A DNA stretch of 64,000 nucleotides. Source: Martinezella lusitana (GTDB taxonomy: Bacteria > Pseudomonadota > Alphaproteobacteria > Rhizobiales > Rhizobiaceae). Each line of letters starts with the position of its first letter. Within the stretch, counting starts at the first letter, position 1. Below the pieces are notes generated by a model. That model ran no database searches and was not told the origin of the DNA. It saw only the letters and a program-made list of their open reading frames with translations. This document shows, piece by piece, positions 26,639 through 35,609 of this stretch. Location: the NCBI RefSeq assembly GCF_014207095.1, contig NZ_JACHBG010000011.1, positions 101,411 through 165,410 of the forward strand, given 5' to 3'. The translations under genes were made by a program, and so were the position numbers.

Positions 26639-27553
26639 ATGAGCTTCGGCTACGACGATATCGTGATCTTTCTGGCGATCGCCCGACATGGAAGCTTCAG
26701 CGCGGCGGCCAGAGCCTTGAACATGCCAACGAGCACGGTCAGTCGACGGGTTGCCGCTCTTGAAAACCGACTGAACACCCAACTCCTACGCCGCACGACA
26801 AGGACGATCGGCCTCACCGACGACGGCCGCGCCTTTGCAGCGCGCTGCGGAGAGGCGATCGAGTCCATCGACGCCGCGTCGCAGTCCCTCTCCCGTGACG
26901 GCAAGGGACTCACGGGACGGCTGCGTGTAAGTGCACCGTTCTTTGCGTGCTCGGAATTGTTTGGCCCCTATCTCCTGGAGTTCGCCGCGGCTCACCGGGA
27001 TCTCGTGATGGATCTCCGCCTGACGAACGGCACACCGGATCTTTTGGAAGACGACATCGACCTCGCCTTTCAATTCGGACCTTTGCGAGACAGCCGCCTG
27101 ATCGCGCGCAAACTCTGGCCCGTACGCTATGTCTTATGCGTGAGCGCGAAGCTCGCCCCATCCGCCGACGCCTTACGCCACCCCGACCAGCTGGCGGACT
27201 TACCCTGTGTCGTGACACCACCACTCGACCATTGGCTGTTTGAGCGCGGCGGCGAAAAAGCAAACATTACACCACAGACAAGAGGTGCGACGATCGAGGA
27301 CCTGGCGCTTGGTGCTGTCGCCGTCCGACGCGGCCTTGGTTTCGGCTATCTGCCGGAGAGCCTGGTTATCGACGCCTCCTCGAACGGACTCGTCACAGTC
27401 GACCTTAACGGCTGGCAGCCTGTCGCACGCGACCTCTTCGCAGTCTATCCGGCGACGCGACAATTATCCTCAAAGGTCCGTGCCGCGGTCGAGCACGCAG
27501 TCGCGGGGCGCGATTGGTACAAGCGCTCATCCGGAATGAATAGGGGGGTATGA
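26639..27553 (+). CDS. LysR-family transcriptional regulator
   Basis: 304 residues. HTH (YDDIVIFLAIARHGSFSAAARALNMPTSTVSRRVAALENRLNTQLLRRTTRTI) and effector domain (LTGRLRVSAPFFACSELFGPYLLEFAAAH, DDIDLAFQFGPLRDS). The ATG at 26639 suits the family. It probably controls the divergent NmrA-type gene and itself. Confidence 0.88.
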   Translation: MSFGYDDIVIFLAIARHGSFSAAARALNMPTSTVSRRVAALENRLNTQLLRRTTRTIGLTDDGRAFAARCGEAIESIDAASQSLSRDGKGLTGRLRVSAPFFACSELFGPYLLEFAAAHRDLVMDLRLTNGTPDLLEDDIDLAFQFGPLRDSRLIARKLWPVRYVLCVSAKLAPSADALRHPDQLADLPCVVTPPLDHWLFERGGEKANITPQTRGATIEDLALGAVAVRRGLGFGYLPESLVIDASSNGLVTVDLNGWQPVARDLFAVYPATRQLSSKVRAAVEHAVAGRDWYKRSSGMNRGV

Positions 27554-28137
27554 ATCGGGGCGCAATTATCTTGCCGATACGCTACGTAAGCCATTGTTTT
27601 CACGGACCACTGGGAGCTCCATGCGATGCCAAGTCACATTGCTCTTGATGGGATCAGAACCGGTGACGCTGTTGTTGCAAAAACCCTCCGTCGCAGACTC
27701 ACTGACTGTTGCCGAGGCACTTCGCGTGTCCGGAGCGGACGTCGCTGAACAGCTAATATTGGGCAGCCCAATCTCCGACGGTGCCTTCATGGTCAATGAT
27801 CTCGGTGGATACAGCAGCCGGAGCCGCCAGTTTGAAACTTGGAGTTGACCACTTGCCCTTGCTGGCCCTATCCAAAGCGGATGACGAACGCTTTCCGCCT
27901 CGCGGTTGAGAACATAGTGGAAAACACGGTAGCGACACGTCCGATGGAGCGGGTCTGGATCAGCAGGTTTCCGTCCCTCGGTTGTAGACACGTCAAGCGT
28001 CTAATCGCTCCACCTTGCTCACCCAAAGTCCGGATGTCACGTCGGCTACTAGCCGCGACAGGGGTAATGGCCTGGGAGAAGTCCTGCATGTCAGCCTGCA
28101 GGAGTAGTTGCAGCAGGAAAACGGGAACAATGTAAGA
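27554..28137. other. Region without a confident gene
   Basis: About 580 bp. Frames of 70-140 codons exist on both strands (for example + 27594-27848 and - 27566-27991), but none resembles a family and they overlap each other. The 3' part should contain the promoter of the exported-protein gene. Confidence 0.35.
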
Positions 28138-29142
28138 ATGGCAAAACTAGCTTCATTGGGAGTTCTCGCCGCAGCGGCTTTTGCAACAACTATCGGGAGT
28201 ACGAACGCAGCGGACCGACTGTTGATGGAATCTCTCGACCAATCCACGCAAACGCTCCTTGCCACGATGACACCTGAATCCAAGTGTCAGATCCTGGTGG
28301 ATGCGATGCGCACGGACAACGAAGCAGTAATCCGATGGGGTTTCGTCCTGATCGAGATGTCGGTCATGTCCGGTTCTAATATTTTTCGAAACGAATTCGG
28401 CCAGACGGAAGTCAAAGAGCTCTATCGGCGCTCATTCAGCGGATGCGCCAAGCATCCCGGCGACACGATTTCGAGCCAAGCGCATGCATCATTTCAGTCG
28501 ATCGCAGAAGAGATCCACAAACCCGGCTACCGCGACGGCCCGGAGCTGGATGATGTTTCTATCCCAGTAAATGTCCAGACAGCCGCAGAAAAGCTTCGAT
28601 CGATCCTGCCCGATGCCCCAGTCATATCCGAAGCAAAGATCACGATGAAAACGAAAGACGGCTCGAAACTAGGCGGAGAGACCACGTTCACGATAAAGCC
28701 GCACAAGGGCGGGACGACCCGCGTTCAGGAAGACTACACGAATTTCACCATGGATCGTGAATTGATGGGTCTGATACAGTTAAAATCTAGAAACAATGCA
28801 CGGGGATACACCGCGCCTTCGGGAGACCAGAGGATAACGACCACGACAGCACTCATGATGGACGCCTCTGCATGGACCGCTGGAGCCTCTTTTTCGTTCG
28901 AGACTGCGACGTCAGTACCAATTGGCACGTGGAAAACCACCTGCAAGATTGGTCAGGAGGTTGATGCCAGCAGCATTCATCCATCTCTTATGGGTCGCGC
29001 ATGGCCACTGGAGTGCGAAAGCTCCGGTTTAAAAAACCAGGGGTTTTACATCGAAGAACTTCGTTATTATTTGAAAATGCACAGCGAGTCCAAATATGGG
29101 ATTGCCGATGACCACATCGAGCGTCTTGATATCACTCGCTGA
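28138..29142 (+). CDS. Exported protein of unknown function
   Basis: 334 residues. A Sec signal peptide (MAKLASLGVLAAAAFATTIGSTNA) is followed by a soluble domain starting DRLLMESLDQSTQTLLATMTPESKCQILVDAM. Four Cys after the signal may pair in the periplasm. The upstream frame extends to 28108, but 28138 gives the proper signal peptide. I do not recognise the family. It stands alone between a LysR gene and the ParDE pair. Confidence 0.65.
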   Translation: MAKLASLGVLAAAAFATTIGSTNAADRLLMESLDQSTQTLLATMTPESKCQILVDAMRTDNEAVIRWGFVLIEMSVMSGSNIFRNEFGQTEVKELYRRSFSGCAKHPGDTISSQAHASFQSIAEEIHKPGYRDGPELDDVSIPVNVQTAAEKLRSILPDAPVISEAKITMKTKDGSKLGGETTFTIKPHKGGTTRVQEDYTNFTMDRELMGLIQLKSRNNARGYTAPSGDQRITTTTALMMDASAWTAGASFSFETATSVPIGTWKTTCKIGQEVDASSIHPSLMGRAWPLECESSGLKNQGFYIEELRYYLKMHSESKYGIADDHIERLDITR

Positions 29143-29615
29143 TCCCGTCATCACATCTCTCGAGCCCCATTCTGACGAGCTTGAGGGATTCCCCTTGGCT
29201 TCCCTTGCGATACAGTTCGGTGCTTTCGAAGTTGGTCCAGGGCGGGACAAAAATGCCAGAGGCCGACACCTTCTTGTATTTGAGCGCAAGAGCCAGTCAC
29301 TATCAGCAACAGCTTAGTCGCACCGTACAATCTACTGCGCTCGATCGCTGGGTATATGCCTTGACCAACGCCGCCAGTCCGGCAGTTCTGACGAGGAGCA
29401 ACACTTCAAGAGACCTGGCCTAGCCGATGAAATTGCTACTTGCCTGTAGCCGGATTGCACAAAGGTTTAGCTCTTGATGAGCTTAGAACTGCGGACCGCG
29501 CAATTAAATCCCATAGGATACAGCGATTTAAATAACGGCAAATAGTCTGATACACGTCACGGCCACGCTTTTAGGCCTCTGACACAACGATGCTTATCCG
29601 TCCGCACAGCAAGGC
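29143..29615. other. Intergenic region, no gene seen
   Basis: About 470 bp with short unconvincing frames between the exported-protein gene and the convergent parE gene. Confidence 0.35.
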
Positions 29616-29909
29616 CTAAACGGAATCGCCAATCCAGTCTTCATGTCCATCGCCTATTCGGATCACGAAAATTGCTCCGCCCTCATCAATCCGACAGACA
29701 ATAAGACGGGCTTTGAAAGGGTGAATTCTGACCGGCGGCGAGATCTCTTTTCGATCACGAGCCATTCGCTGGCCGGCAGCGATCAGATCAAGCACAGCGA
29801 ATAAGTCATCATGATACCGTCTGGCCTGGGTGGTTTCGAACATGCGCACACCTAATTCGGCGATCGCAATGATGTCCTCTTCCGCTTCGACTGAAAGGCT
29901 AAAATGCAT
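29616..29909 (-). CDS. parE: ParE/RelE-family toxin
   Basis: 97 residues, the normal length. The ParE-like start (FSLSVEAEEDIIAIAELGVRMF), Y32 in RRYHDDLFAVLDLIA, and the C-terminal RIHPFKARLIVCRID and IFVIRIGDGHEDW strands match the RelE/ParE fold. ParE toxins poison DNA gyrase; RelE relatives cut mRNA; the ParD partner favours the gyrase type. Its start overlaps the 3' end of parD by 58 bp, an unusually long overlap. Confidence 0.87.
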   Translation of the reverse strand: MHFSLSVEAEEDIIAIAELGVRMFETTQARRYHDDLFAVLDLIAAGQRMARDRKEISPPVRIHPFKARLIVCRIDEGGAIFVIRIGDGHEDWIGDSV

Positions 29910-30163
29910 TGGCGATTGCCGCGCGTTGTTTCTCCGCGCGCGACAGTCGCAGCGAACAGTTCATTCTTCGATCGGCTACCAACGCCGCTTTTGAGACCGA
30001 CATCAACAAAACGCTGCATGGCGGCAATCTTATCGCTGCGAGCTTGGTCCCTACGAATCAAGTCGCGGCCATAATCACTAGCATTCGAATACCGCCCAGT
30101 CTTTGCTTGCGCCTCGACCCAATCTTTCATAGCGCCGGCAAGAGATGCATTCATCGTTGCCAT
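29852..30163 (-). CDS. parD: ParD-family antitoxin
   Basis: 103 residues from the ATG at 30163, which follows GGAGG. The ribbon-helix-helix start (MNASLAGAMKDWVEAQAKTGRYSNASDYGRDLIRRDQ) is typical, and the C-terminal half (KSGVGSRSKNELFA) binds the toxin. Family members usually end soon after this point; here about 20 extra Arg/Lys-rich residues overlap parE, which may reflect a 3' frameshift. It would neutralise ParE and autorepress through the palindrome just upstream. Confidence 0.87.
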   Translation of the reverse strand: MATMNASLAGAMKDWVEAQAKTGRYSNASDYGRDLIRRDQARSDKIAAMQRFVDVGLKSGVGSRSKNELFAATVARGETTRGNRQCILAFQSKRKRTSLRSPN

Positions 30164-30197
30164 TCGAGCCTCCACAGTGTGAGCATGTTAATCAATG

Positions 30198-30214
30198 TTG
30201 GCAAAGTTTGCCAA
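30198..30214. promoter_or_regulatory. ParD operator palindrome
   Basis: TTGGCAAA-G-TTTGCCAA is a perfect 8-bp dyad around one central base, 34 bp upstream of the parD start. Ribbon-helix-helix antitoxins bind such palindromes to autoregulate. Confidence 0.65.
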
Positions 30215-30380
30215 ATAGATCACTGCGAGTCAGGCGCGTAATTCGGCTAGGCGCCATCTGTTGGTTCCACGCGGAACTGAGCCGGTTATGCAGAGGGTGA
30301 AAGAATGAAAACGCTAGCGAATAAATCCCGGGCCGAAGTGTTCACTCCTCGCAGCCTAAATGTTTTTAGGAGAACACACC

Positions 30381-30683
30381 ATGAAACATCTCGTCACGCC
30401 GACAATGCTTGGCCTATCCTTGCTCATAGGTTCCACCGGCTTGGCTTTGGCCGGCAACGTCCACACCGTAACAGGGACGACGGGTCAGCCCAGTCAAACG
30501 ATTGGCACCACTCAAACCGGAAGTGCCACGCCGGGCCACGCCAGCACTGCCCCGGGTTCGGCCTTCAACCCAGATGGGAACGCGGGAACACACTACGCCG
30601 GCAACGCGCCGCAGAACTCCACGAATCCGAAGAGCGTATCTCAGTATGATGTGGCCGGCTTCCAGCAGTCCCATAATCATTAA
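30381..30683 (+). CDS. Small exported Gly/Thr/Ser-rich protein
   Basis: 100 residues. Signal peptide (MKHLVTPTMLGLSLLIGSTGLALA) then a low-complexity segment, GTTGQPSQTIGTTQTG and SATPGHASTAPGSAFNPDG, ending SQYDVAGFQQSHNH. AGGAGA precedes the ATG at 30381. Similar short secreted proteins are common in rhizobia but have no known role. There are no cysteines in the mature part. Confidence 0.72.
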   Translation: MKHLVTPTMLGLSLLIGSTGLALAGNVHTVTGTTGQPSQTIGTTQTGSATPGHASTAPGSAFNPDGNAGTHYAGNAPQNSTNPKSVSQYDVAGFQQSHNH

Positions 30684-30785
30684 GTGACGAAATCGCGCAT
30701 AGCAGAGTGACCCGTACCTCATTGATACGCTGCGACCTCAAATTGGAGGTCGCAGCAGCCTGCGCCGGGCCGCTTCAGTTCGGCT

Positions 30786-31101
30786 TTAGCGATGGATCAG
30801 AAGCCTCCTCTCGCCGCTCAATACACCAGCCCGGATCACCTCCGATTTCGGCGACCCGAGGCCCAGCGGCAGATAAGAATTTTCCGCTCGATTGTTCAGA
30901 CCCTTGTCGGATCGGTGCTCTATAGCCGGCATGACGTCCCGTCTGGCCGCGCCATACGAACGGAGCTTGTCAGTGACGATCCGCTCGGGCGGCATGCCTG
31001 CTTCTTCAACAGCCTGATCGGCACGCGCCTCGTGGCTTTCGTATCGCGACGGCTTTGAACGATCTCATCGAAAACATGGCCGTCGTGGTCAACGACATGC
31101 C
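30786..31101 (-). pseudogene. IS6-family transposase fragment
   Basis: Minus-strand reading gives DHDGHVFDEIVQSRRDTKATRR, then after a frameshift ERIVTDKLRSYGAARRDVMP and HRSDKGLNNRAENSYLPL, the second half of an IS6-family transposase. It is cut on both sides and stops after NRAENSYLPL. No terminal repeat was found. Confidence 0.7.
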
Positions 31102-31278
31102 AAATGTATCCGAGGCGAGGCTGATTTTACGCGCGAGATGGTCCCAGTCGAGCTGTGCGAGCAATCTCATTGAAAAGCCGCCCAAGCAGTCCCAGCGTCC
31201 GTCTCAGCAAATTCCTCGTCCTCGCTGCGGTCTTCCCACAGCCGGTAAACTTTCGGCAAGGTGATTGCCCAACCGGCA

Positions 31279-32526
31279 CTAATAATTCGTATCCACTCTA
31301 GCATAGTTACCGGTCTCATGAGGCAGCACTGGAGGTACTTCGCCTTTCGACGCAGTCGGCATCCGCGTGATGACGGCGAGGCACGCTGCGGCCACGACAA
31401 GGCCACAAACCATGAAGGCGAAGCCTGCCGCAAAACTGCCCGTGACATCGACCAAGAACCCCACAGCAAAGGGGGCCACCGCGCCACCGATCTGGCCTGC
31501 AGTGTTGACCACGCCAGAATAGGCCGCACGACACGCGGCGGGAGCAAGATCCAGAACAATTGCGCCAAATGGGCTCAAGCCGCCATAGAGAAAAAAAGCA
31601 GCGCCGGACAGACCGATCAGTGCCATCGGCAACGTTTCGGCCTGATAGGTCAGGTAGAGCGCGAGAGCCGTGGCCAAATGGCAGGTGAGCAGCAGTTGCG
31701 GTCGATGGCGATGGCATGGTCCCGCTGCGAGCCATCCGCTCAGCAGCAACCCGATGAAGGCGCAGGCATAGGGAATGCCGCCAAGAAGCCCAAATGCCTT
31801 GACGTCAATGTGATGAGCACCAGCGAGGTAACTCGGCATCCAGCCGAGATACCCCCAATAACCGATGTTGAACGCAAAATATGCCAGCGAAATGACCCAG
31901 AGAGCAGGCTGGCGCAAAGCCGGACCAAAGCTACGGCTGGAATGATGCTGGGCAGGTCCTGCCTGAGATGGCGTGCGTGTAGGAATGAAGCTGGCGTTGA
32001 TAAGTGCTGCGACCAATGCGGGCACTGCCAGCATGCCGAACACGAAGCGCCATCCATATGCATGGATCATTGCGCCAACCAGCGGGCCAGCCACGGCCGG
32101 GCCGACCGCGAAGGCTGTCAGCCAGACAGAGATCGTTCGCGCACGACGTCTAGGATCAAAATGATCCCCTATAAGCTTGTAACAAGCCGAATTTGATATT
32201 CCTTCCGAGAGGCCAAAACAGAGGCGTGCCGTCATCACGCCAGCCACGCTTGCCATTAAGCCGGTGGCCCCAGTGAAGGCGGCCCAGCAAATTGGAGCGA
32301 TGATGAGCAATGGTCTTGCGCCCCAACGGTCGGCCAGCATTCCGCCTGGAACCTGAGCCAGAAAATAGCCGATGCCAAACGACGACAACACCAGGCCAAA
32401 CGCGGTGTGATCCAGAGCAAGATCAGCCATGATGAACGGGCCAGCGAAGCTTATGGCCACCCGATCGAGATAATTGACAAACTGGAATAACCAGAGCGCA
32501 ACAATGATTTTCGCCTTCTTCTCCAA
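31279..32526 (-). CDS. MFS transporter (anion:cation symporter-like)
   Basis: About 415 residues, 12 membrane segments. NYLDRVAISFAGPFIMADLALDHTAFGLVLSSFGIGYFLAQVPGGMLADRWGARPLL is the hallmark of the ACS family (hexuronate, phthalate, tartrate and other organic acid carriers). A TTG at 32526 with GGGAGGA 6 bp upstream is the best start; another TTG at 32568 lacks a ribosome site. It lies beside the lyase/hydratase operon and shares a promoter motif with it, so uptake of that pathway's organic-acid substrate is a fair inference. Confidence 0.85.
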   Translation of the reverse strand: MEKKAKIIVALWLFQFVNYLDRVAISFAGPFIMADLALDHTAFGLVLSSFGIGYFLAQVPGGMLADRWGARPLLIIAPICWAAFTGATGLMASVAGVMTARLCFGLSEGISNSACYKLIGDHFDPRRRARTISVWLTAFAVGPAVAGPLVGAMIHAYGWRFVFGMLAVPALVAALINASFIPTRTPSQAGPAQHHSSRSFGPALRQPALWVISLAYFAFNIGYWGYLGWMPSYLAGAHHIDVKAFGLLGGIPYACAFIGLLLSGWLAAGPCHRHRPQLLLTCHLATALALYLTYQAETLPMALIGLSGAAFFLYGGLSPFGAIVLDLAPAACRAAYSGVVNTAGQIGGAVAPFAVGFLVDVTGSFAAGFAFMVCGLVVAAACLAVITRMPTASKGEVPPVLPHETGNYARVDTNY

Positions 32527-32595
32527 GAGCCTTCCTCCCGTTCCGCGCTTTGGCGCTGTTTTTGACAATCAAGTGTTTCGTCAGGCGAATGCGTT

Positions 32596-32620
32596 GTCCA
32601 ATAGATTGATTTGGCCAAAT
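32596..32620. promoter_or_regulatory. Putative LysR operator, copy 1
   Basis: GTCCAATAGATTGATT (32596-32611) runs into a perfect 12-bp palindrome ATTTGGCCAAAT (32609-32620), between the divergent MFS and LysR genes. The 16-bp part recurs with one difference at 36536-36551 upstream of the lyase operon. Confidence 0.6.
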
Positions 32621-32641
32621 TGATAAGTTATGCAGATCGAT

Positions 32642-33565
32642 ATGGAACTTCGTCATCTTCGCTATTTCTGTGCCGTCGCCGAGGACGGTCACGTGACCCG
32701 GGCAGCCGAGCGGCTTCATGTGTCGCAATCGGCGCTGACCCAGCAGATCAAAGCGCTGGAGGATGAACTCGGAACCGCTCTATTGCGCCGAGTTGGTCGT
32801 GGCATCGAGTTGACGGAAGCCGGGGCTGTTTTTTGGCACGAGGCTCAGTCCATTCTCGATCGTGTTCCGATCGCAACCTTCGCGGCGCAAGAGGCTGCGC
32901 GCGGCTTGACGGGGCGACTGGCCATCGGCATGACGGAAACTGTTTCTTTCGCGTCGCAGCTGACTTTGGTCATGAGAGAGGCGCGTGAACGCTGGCCGCG
33001 TGTCGAATTCAGTCTTATTCAGGCACGATCCAACGACCTTGTCCTCGCGTTGGAGGAACGGCTTATCGACGTCGCACTCATGCGTGCGCCCGCACCGACG
33101 ACTGAAAAACTGCGATCCTGGCCGTTCCTCAGCGAAGGACTGGTCGGCGCCATACCGGACACCCATCTCCTTGCCACCCGCCAAGCCATCACGCTGGCCG
33201 ATCTTACTGATGAACCGCTCGTCCTGCCGCATGGCCGATCCGGCCCCGGAGCGATGCGGACGCGCATCGCTACAGCTTTTGCTCGTCTCGGCGCAACGGC
33301 CAAAATCGCGCAGGAAACGCCTGAATATGTGATGGCCATTAACCTTGCTGCCGCAGGTTTCGGCATCGCTCTGGTGCCAGCCGTCCTGTCAGGCGTGCGT
33401 CGTGACGGTGTCGTCTACTGCCCCCTCGCAGAACCCGATCTGCTGACCGAGATCATTGTAGTGGCGCGTGCGGGCGATCCGGCGCCCGTCCTCGGGAATT
33501 TTGTCGCCTTGTGCCTTGAGCACGATGCGACCAAGGCGCCGGGCGCCGGCACCAAGGCTTCATGA
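32642..33565 (+). CDS. LysR-family regulator of the lyase/hydratase locus
   Basis: About 307 residues from the ATG at 32642 (MELRHLRYFCAVAEDGHVTRAAERLHVSQSALTQQIKALEDELG), CbnR/CatM-like; an ATG at 32630 is also in frame. The effector domain is complete (LTGRLAIGMTETVSFASQL). It is divergent from the MFS gene, and its stop codon abuts that of leuD (TCATGA), so no spacer is left between the convergent genes. The shared upstream motif suggests it controls both units. Confidence 0.88.
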   Translation: MELRHLRYFCAVAEDGHVTRAAERLHVSQSALTQQIKALEDELGTALLRRVGRGIELTEAGAVFWHEAQSILDRVPIATFAAQEAARGLTGRLAIGMTETVSFASQLTLVMREARERWPRVEFSLIQARSNDLVLALEERLIDVALMRAPAPTTEKLRSWPFLSEGLVGAIPDTHLLATRQAITLADLTDEPLVLPHGRSGPGAMRTRIATAFARLGATAKIAQETPEYVMAINLAAAGFGIALVPAVLSGVRRDGVVYCPLAEPDLLTEIIVVARAGDPAPVLGNFVALCLEHDATKAPGAGTKAS

Positions 33566-34192
33566 GGCGAGCCAGCACTGGCTTTTGGTGATTTCGGCAC
33601 GACGCTGATCAATCGCGCCGCGCAGCCCACCAAGCAAGTCGTCTTCTGTCTTGCCTGTGGTCAACAGGGTTCTGTAGAACGGATCGAGGACAAATGGGAT
33701 CGTTCCGGCTTGCTCTCGCGCTCCACCGATCCAGAGTTCGCTATCCAGGAGATCGACAGACATGCCGAGTGCTGGATCGGCAATCACCTGCTGCGACAAG
33801 CGTTCGACGTCGTCTCGCGGCAAGATCAGCGGTGCCAGACCGTTGATCACGCAATTTCGTTTGAATGTCTCATTGAAGCTGGCGGCAACGACAATGCGAA
33901 AGCCGAAGTCGCGCAAGGCCCATACCGCACTCTCGCGCGAGCTGCCGCATCCAAGATTAGTACCCGCCAGCAAGATTTCGGCGCGGTGATAGGGCGGCTG
34001 GTTGAGGATGAACGAGGGATCCGGCGTATGGCCCAGGCCGTCTAGATAACGTTTGGCGGCAAATAATCCGTCGCCCCAACCTTTTGTGCTGGTCCGCGTG
34101 TTCTCAGCGATCGGAATCAGCTCGTCGGTATCGATGTTGTCACGTGGCATCGGCAGTGCGATGCCCTTCAGACGAAGGAAGGGATGAGCCAT
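33560..34192 (-). CDS. leuD: LeuD-family hydratase small subunit
   Basis: 210 residues, normal for the small (swivelling) subunit. MPRDNIDTDELIP and AGTNLGCGSSRESAVWALRDFGFRIVVAASFNETFKRNCVINGLAPLIL are family signatures. With LeuC it forms an aconitase-type dehydratase. The start is 1 bp past the leuC stop. The symbol marks the family: isopropylmalate is one option, but the neighbouring lyase makes an alkylmalate or dimethylmaleate hydratase equally plausible (as DmdB in Eubacterium barkeri). Confidence 0.85.
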   Translation of the reverse strand: MAHPFLRLKGIALPMPRDNIDTDELIPIAENTRTSTKGWGDGLFAAKRYLDGLGHTPDPSFILNQPPYHRAEILLAGTNLGCGSSRESAVWALRDFGFRIVVAASFNETFKRNCVINGLAPLILPRDDVERLSQQVIADPALGMSVDLLDSELWIGGAREQAGTIPFVLDPFYRTLLTTGKTEDDLLGGLRGAIDQRRAEITKSQCWLAS

Positions 34193-34193
34193 G

Positions 34194-35609
34194 CTACAGG
34201 TCTCCTAACAAGGCGCGCGGATCCGTGATCCGGCCGGTCACGGCCGAAGCGGCGACAGTTGCGGGGCTGGCCAGATGCGTCCGCGTGCCGGGCCCCTGGC
34301 GGTTTTCGAAATTCCGGTTTGTCGAACTAATCACGCGGAGATCCCGCCAGATCGGTCCTTCACGACCACCACAATTCGAACAACCTGATTTGCGCCACTC
34401 GAATCCGGCATCGATGAAGATGCGGTCGAGCCCTTCGGCCTCGGCCTCGGCCCGCACGGCCATCGAGCCGGGTGTGCACATGGCACGGATACCAGGAGAG
34501 ATCTTGCGACCCTTCAGGATGGCAGCGGCAGCACGCAAATCGCTGATGCGGGCATTGGTGCACGAGCCGATAAAGGCTGCGTCAATGGGAACGGAACTGA
34601 TAGGCTGCCCCGGCTCAAGTCGCATATAGTTGAGTGCTTGTTTCGCAGCGGCTTGGGCGGCGGCATCGCCCGCTTCGCTCGGATCCGGTACGCTGTCCGG
34701 TATGCCTACCGAGTGCATGGGAGTGGTGCCCCATGTGACTTGTGGAACCAAATTCGACACGTCGAGTGCCAATTCACGCTCGAAGACCGCGTCATGATCT
34801 GATTTCAGAGTCCGCCAGTGAGAGATTGCTGCTTCGATCTGCTCCGGCCTTGCGGGCACAGAGCGGCGCAACGCGGCAAACGTCGTCTCATCAGGTGCGA
34901 TCAGCGCATAACGCGTTCCCATTTCGGCAGCCATGTTGCAAAGCGTCATGCGCCCTTCCATGGACAAGCTACCAACGAGGGGCCCTGAGAATTCAATCAC
35001 ATAGCCAAGCGCCAACTTCACACCATGCAGGGCGAGAAGGCGCAGGGCGACATCTTTGGCCGAAACCTGCGCCGACAGGTGGCCCGTCAGATCGATCCGC
35101 AATGTCTTGGGGCGCTCAACAATAAGAGCGCTGTGCCTCAACACCGTCGTCACTTCGCTGCTGCCGACGGCGAAAGCCAGGGCTCCGAACGCGCCGAGCG
35201 TGCAGGTGTGACTGTCGCCGCAGACCAGGGTGATTCCGGGAAGGACAAACCCTTGTTCCGGCGCGGCAACATGGACGATGCCATGCGCCTTCTCCTGCGG
35301 GCGGACATAGCGATAGCGGAGTGCGGCGCAACTCTCCTCCAGCGAAGCGATCATTTGCGAACCTGCAGGGCTAATGGAATCGTGCGGCCCACGATCCGGC
35401 GCGGTGCTGATCGCGTGATCGGCGACGGCGAAAGCCTGATCCGGCTGAAGGGACGGCATTTCTCCGGCGGCTCGCATGTCGCGCAAGGCGTATCCGCCGC
35501 TCAGTTCATGCAATGTCATGCGGTCGATCAGCAATGCGGCCCGATCTCCTGGAAGGTCAGCCACCTGATGACGCTTCCAGATCTTTGCGAAGAGCGTCTC
35601 CCCCCTCAT
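34194..35609 (-). CDS. leuC: LeuC-family hydratase large subunit (Fe-S)
   Basis: 471 residues, normal length. VCGDSHTCTLGAFGALAFAVGSSEV and the [4Fe-4S] cysteines C350 (IGSCTNAR), C410 and C413 (SGCSNCGG) are present. Canonical isopropylmalate dehydratases read GCSMCL-x-MN after the cysteines; here it is GCSNCGGREG, so the active-site loop differs. Its ATG overlaps the lyase stop by 4 bp (ATGA). It catalyses reversible hydration/dehydration of a hydroxy diacid. Sequence alone cannot separate isopropylmalate from dimethylmalate or related substrates. Confidence 0.86.
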   Translation of the reverse strand: MRGETLFAKIWKRHQVADLPGDRAALLIDRMTLHELSGGYALRDMRAAGEMPSLQPDQAFAVADHAISTAPDRGPHDSISPAGSQMIASLEESCAALRYRYVRPQEKAHGIVHVAAPEQGFVLPGITLVCGDSHTCTLGAFGALAFAVGSSEVTTVLRHSALIVERPKTLRIDLTGHLSAQVSAKDVALRLLALHGVKLALGYVIEFSGPLVGSLSMEGRMTLCNMAAEMGTRYALIAPDETTFAALRRSVPARPEQIEAAISHWRTLKSDHDAVFERELALDVSNLVPQVTWGTTPMHSVGIPDSVPDPSEAGDAAAQAAAKQALNYMRLEPGQPISSVPIDAAFIGSCTNARISDLRAAAAILKGRKISPGIRAMCTPGSMAVRAEAEAEGLDRIFIDAGFEWRKSGCSNCGGREGPIWRDLRVISSTNRNFENRQGPGTRTHLASPATVAASAVTGRITDPRALLGDL

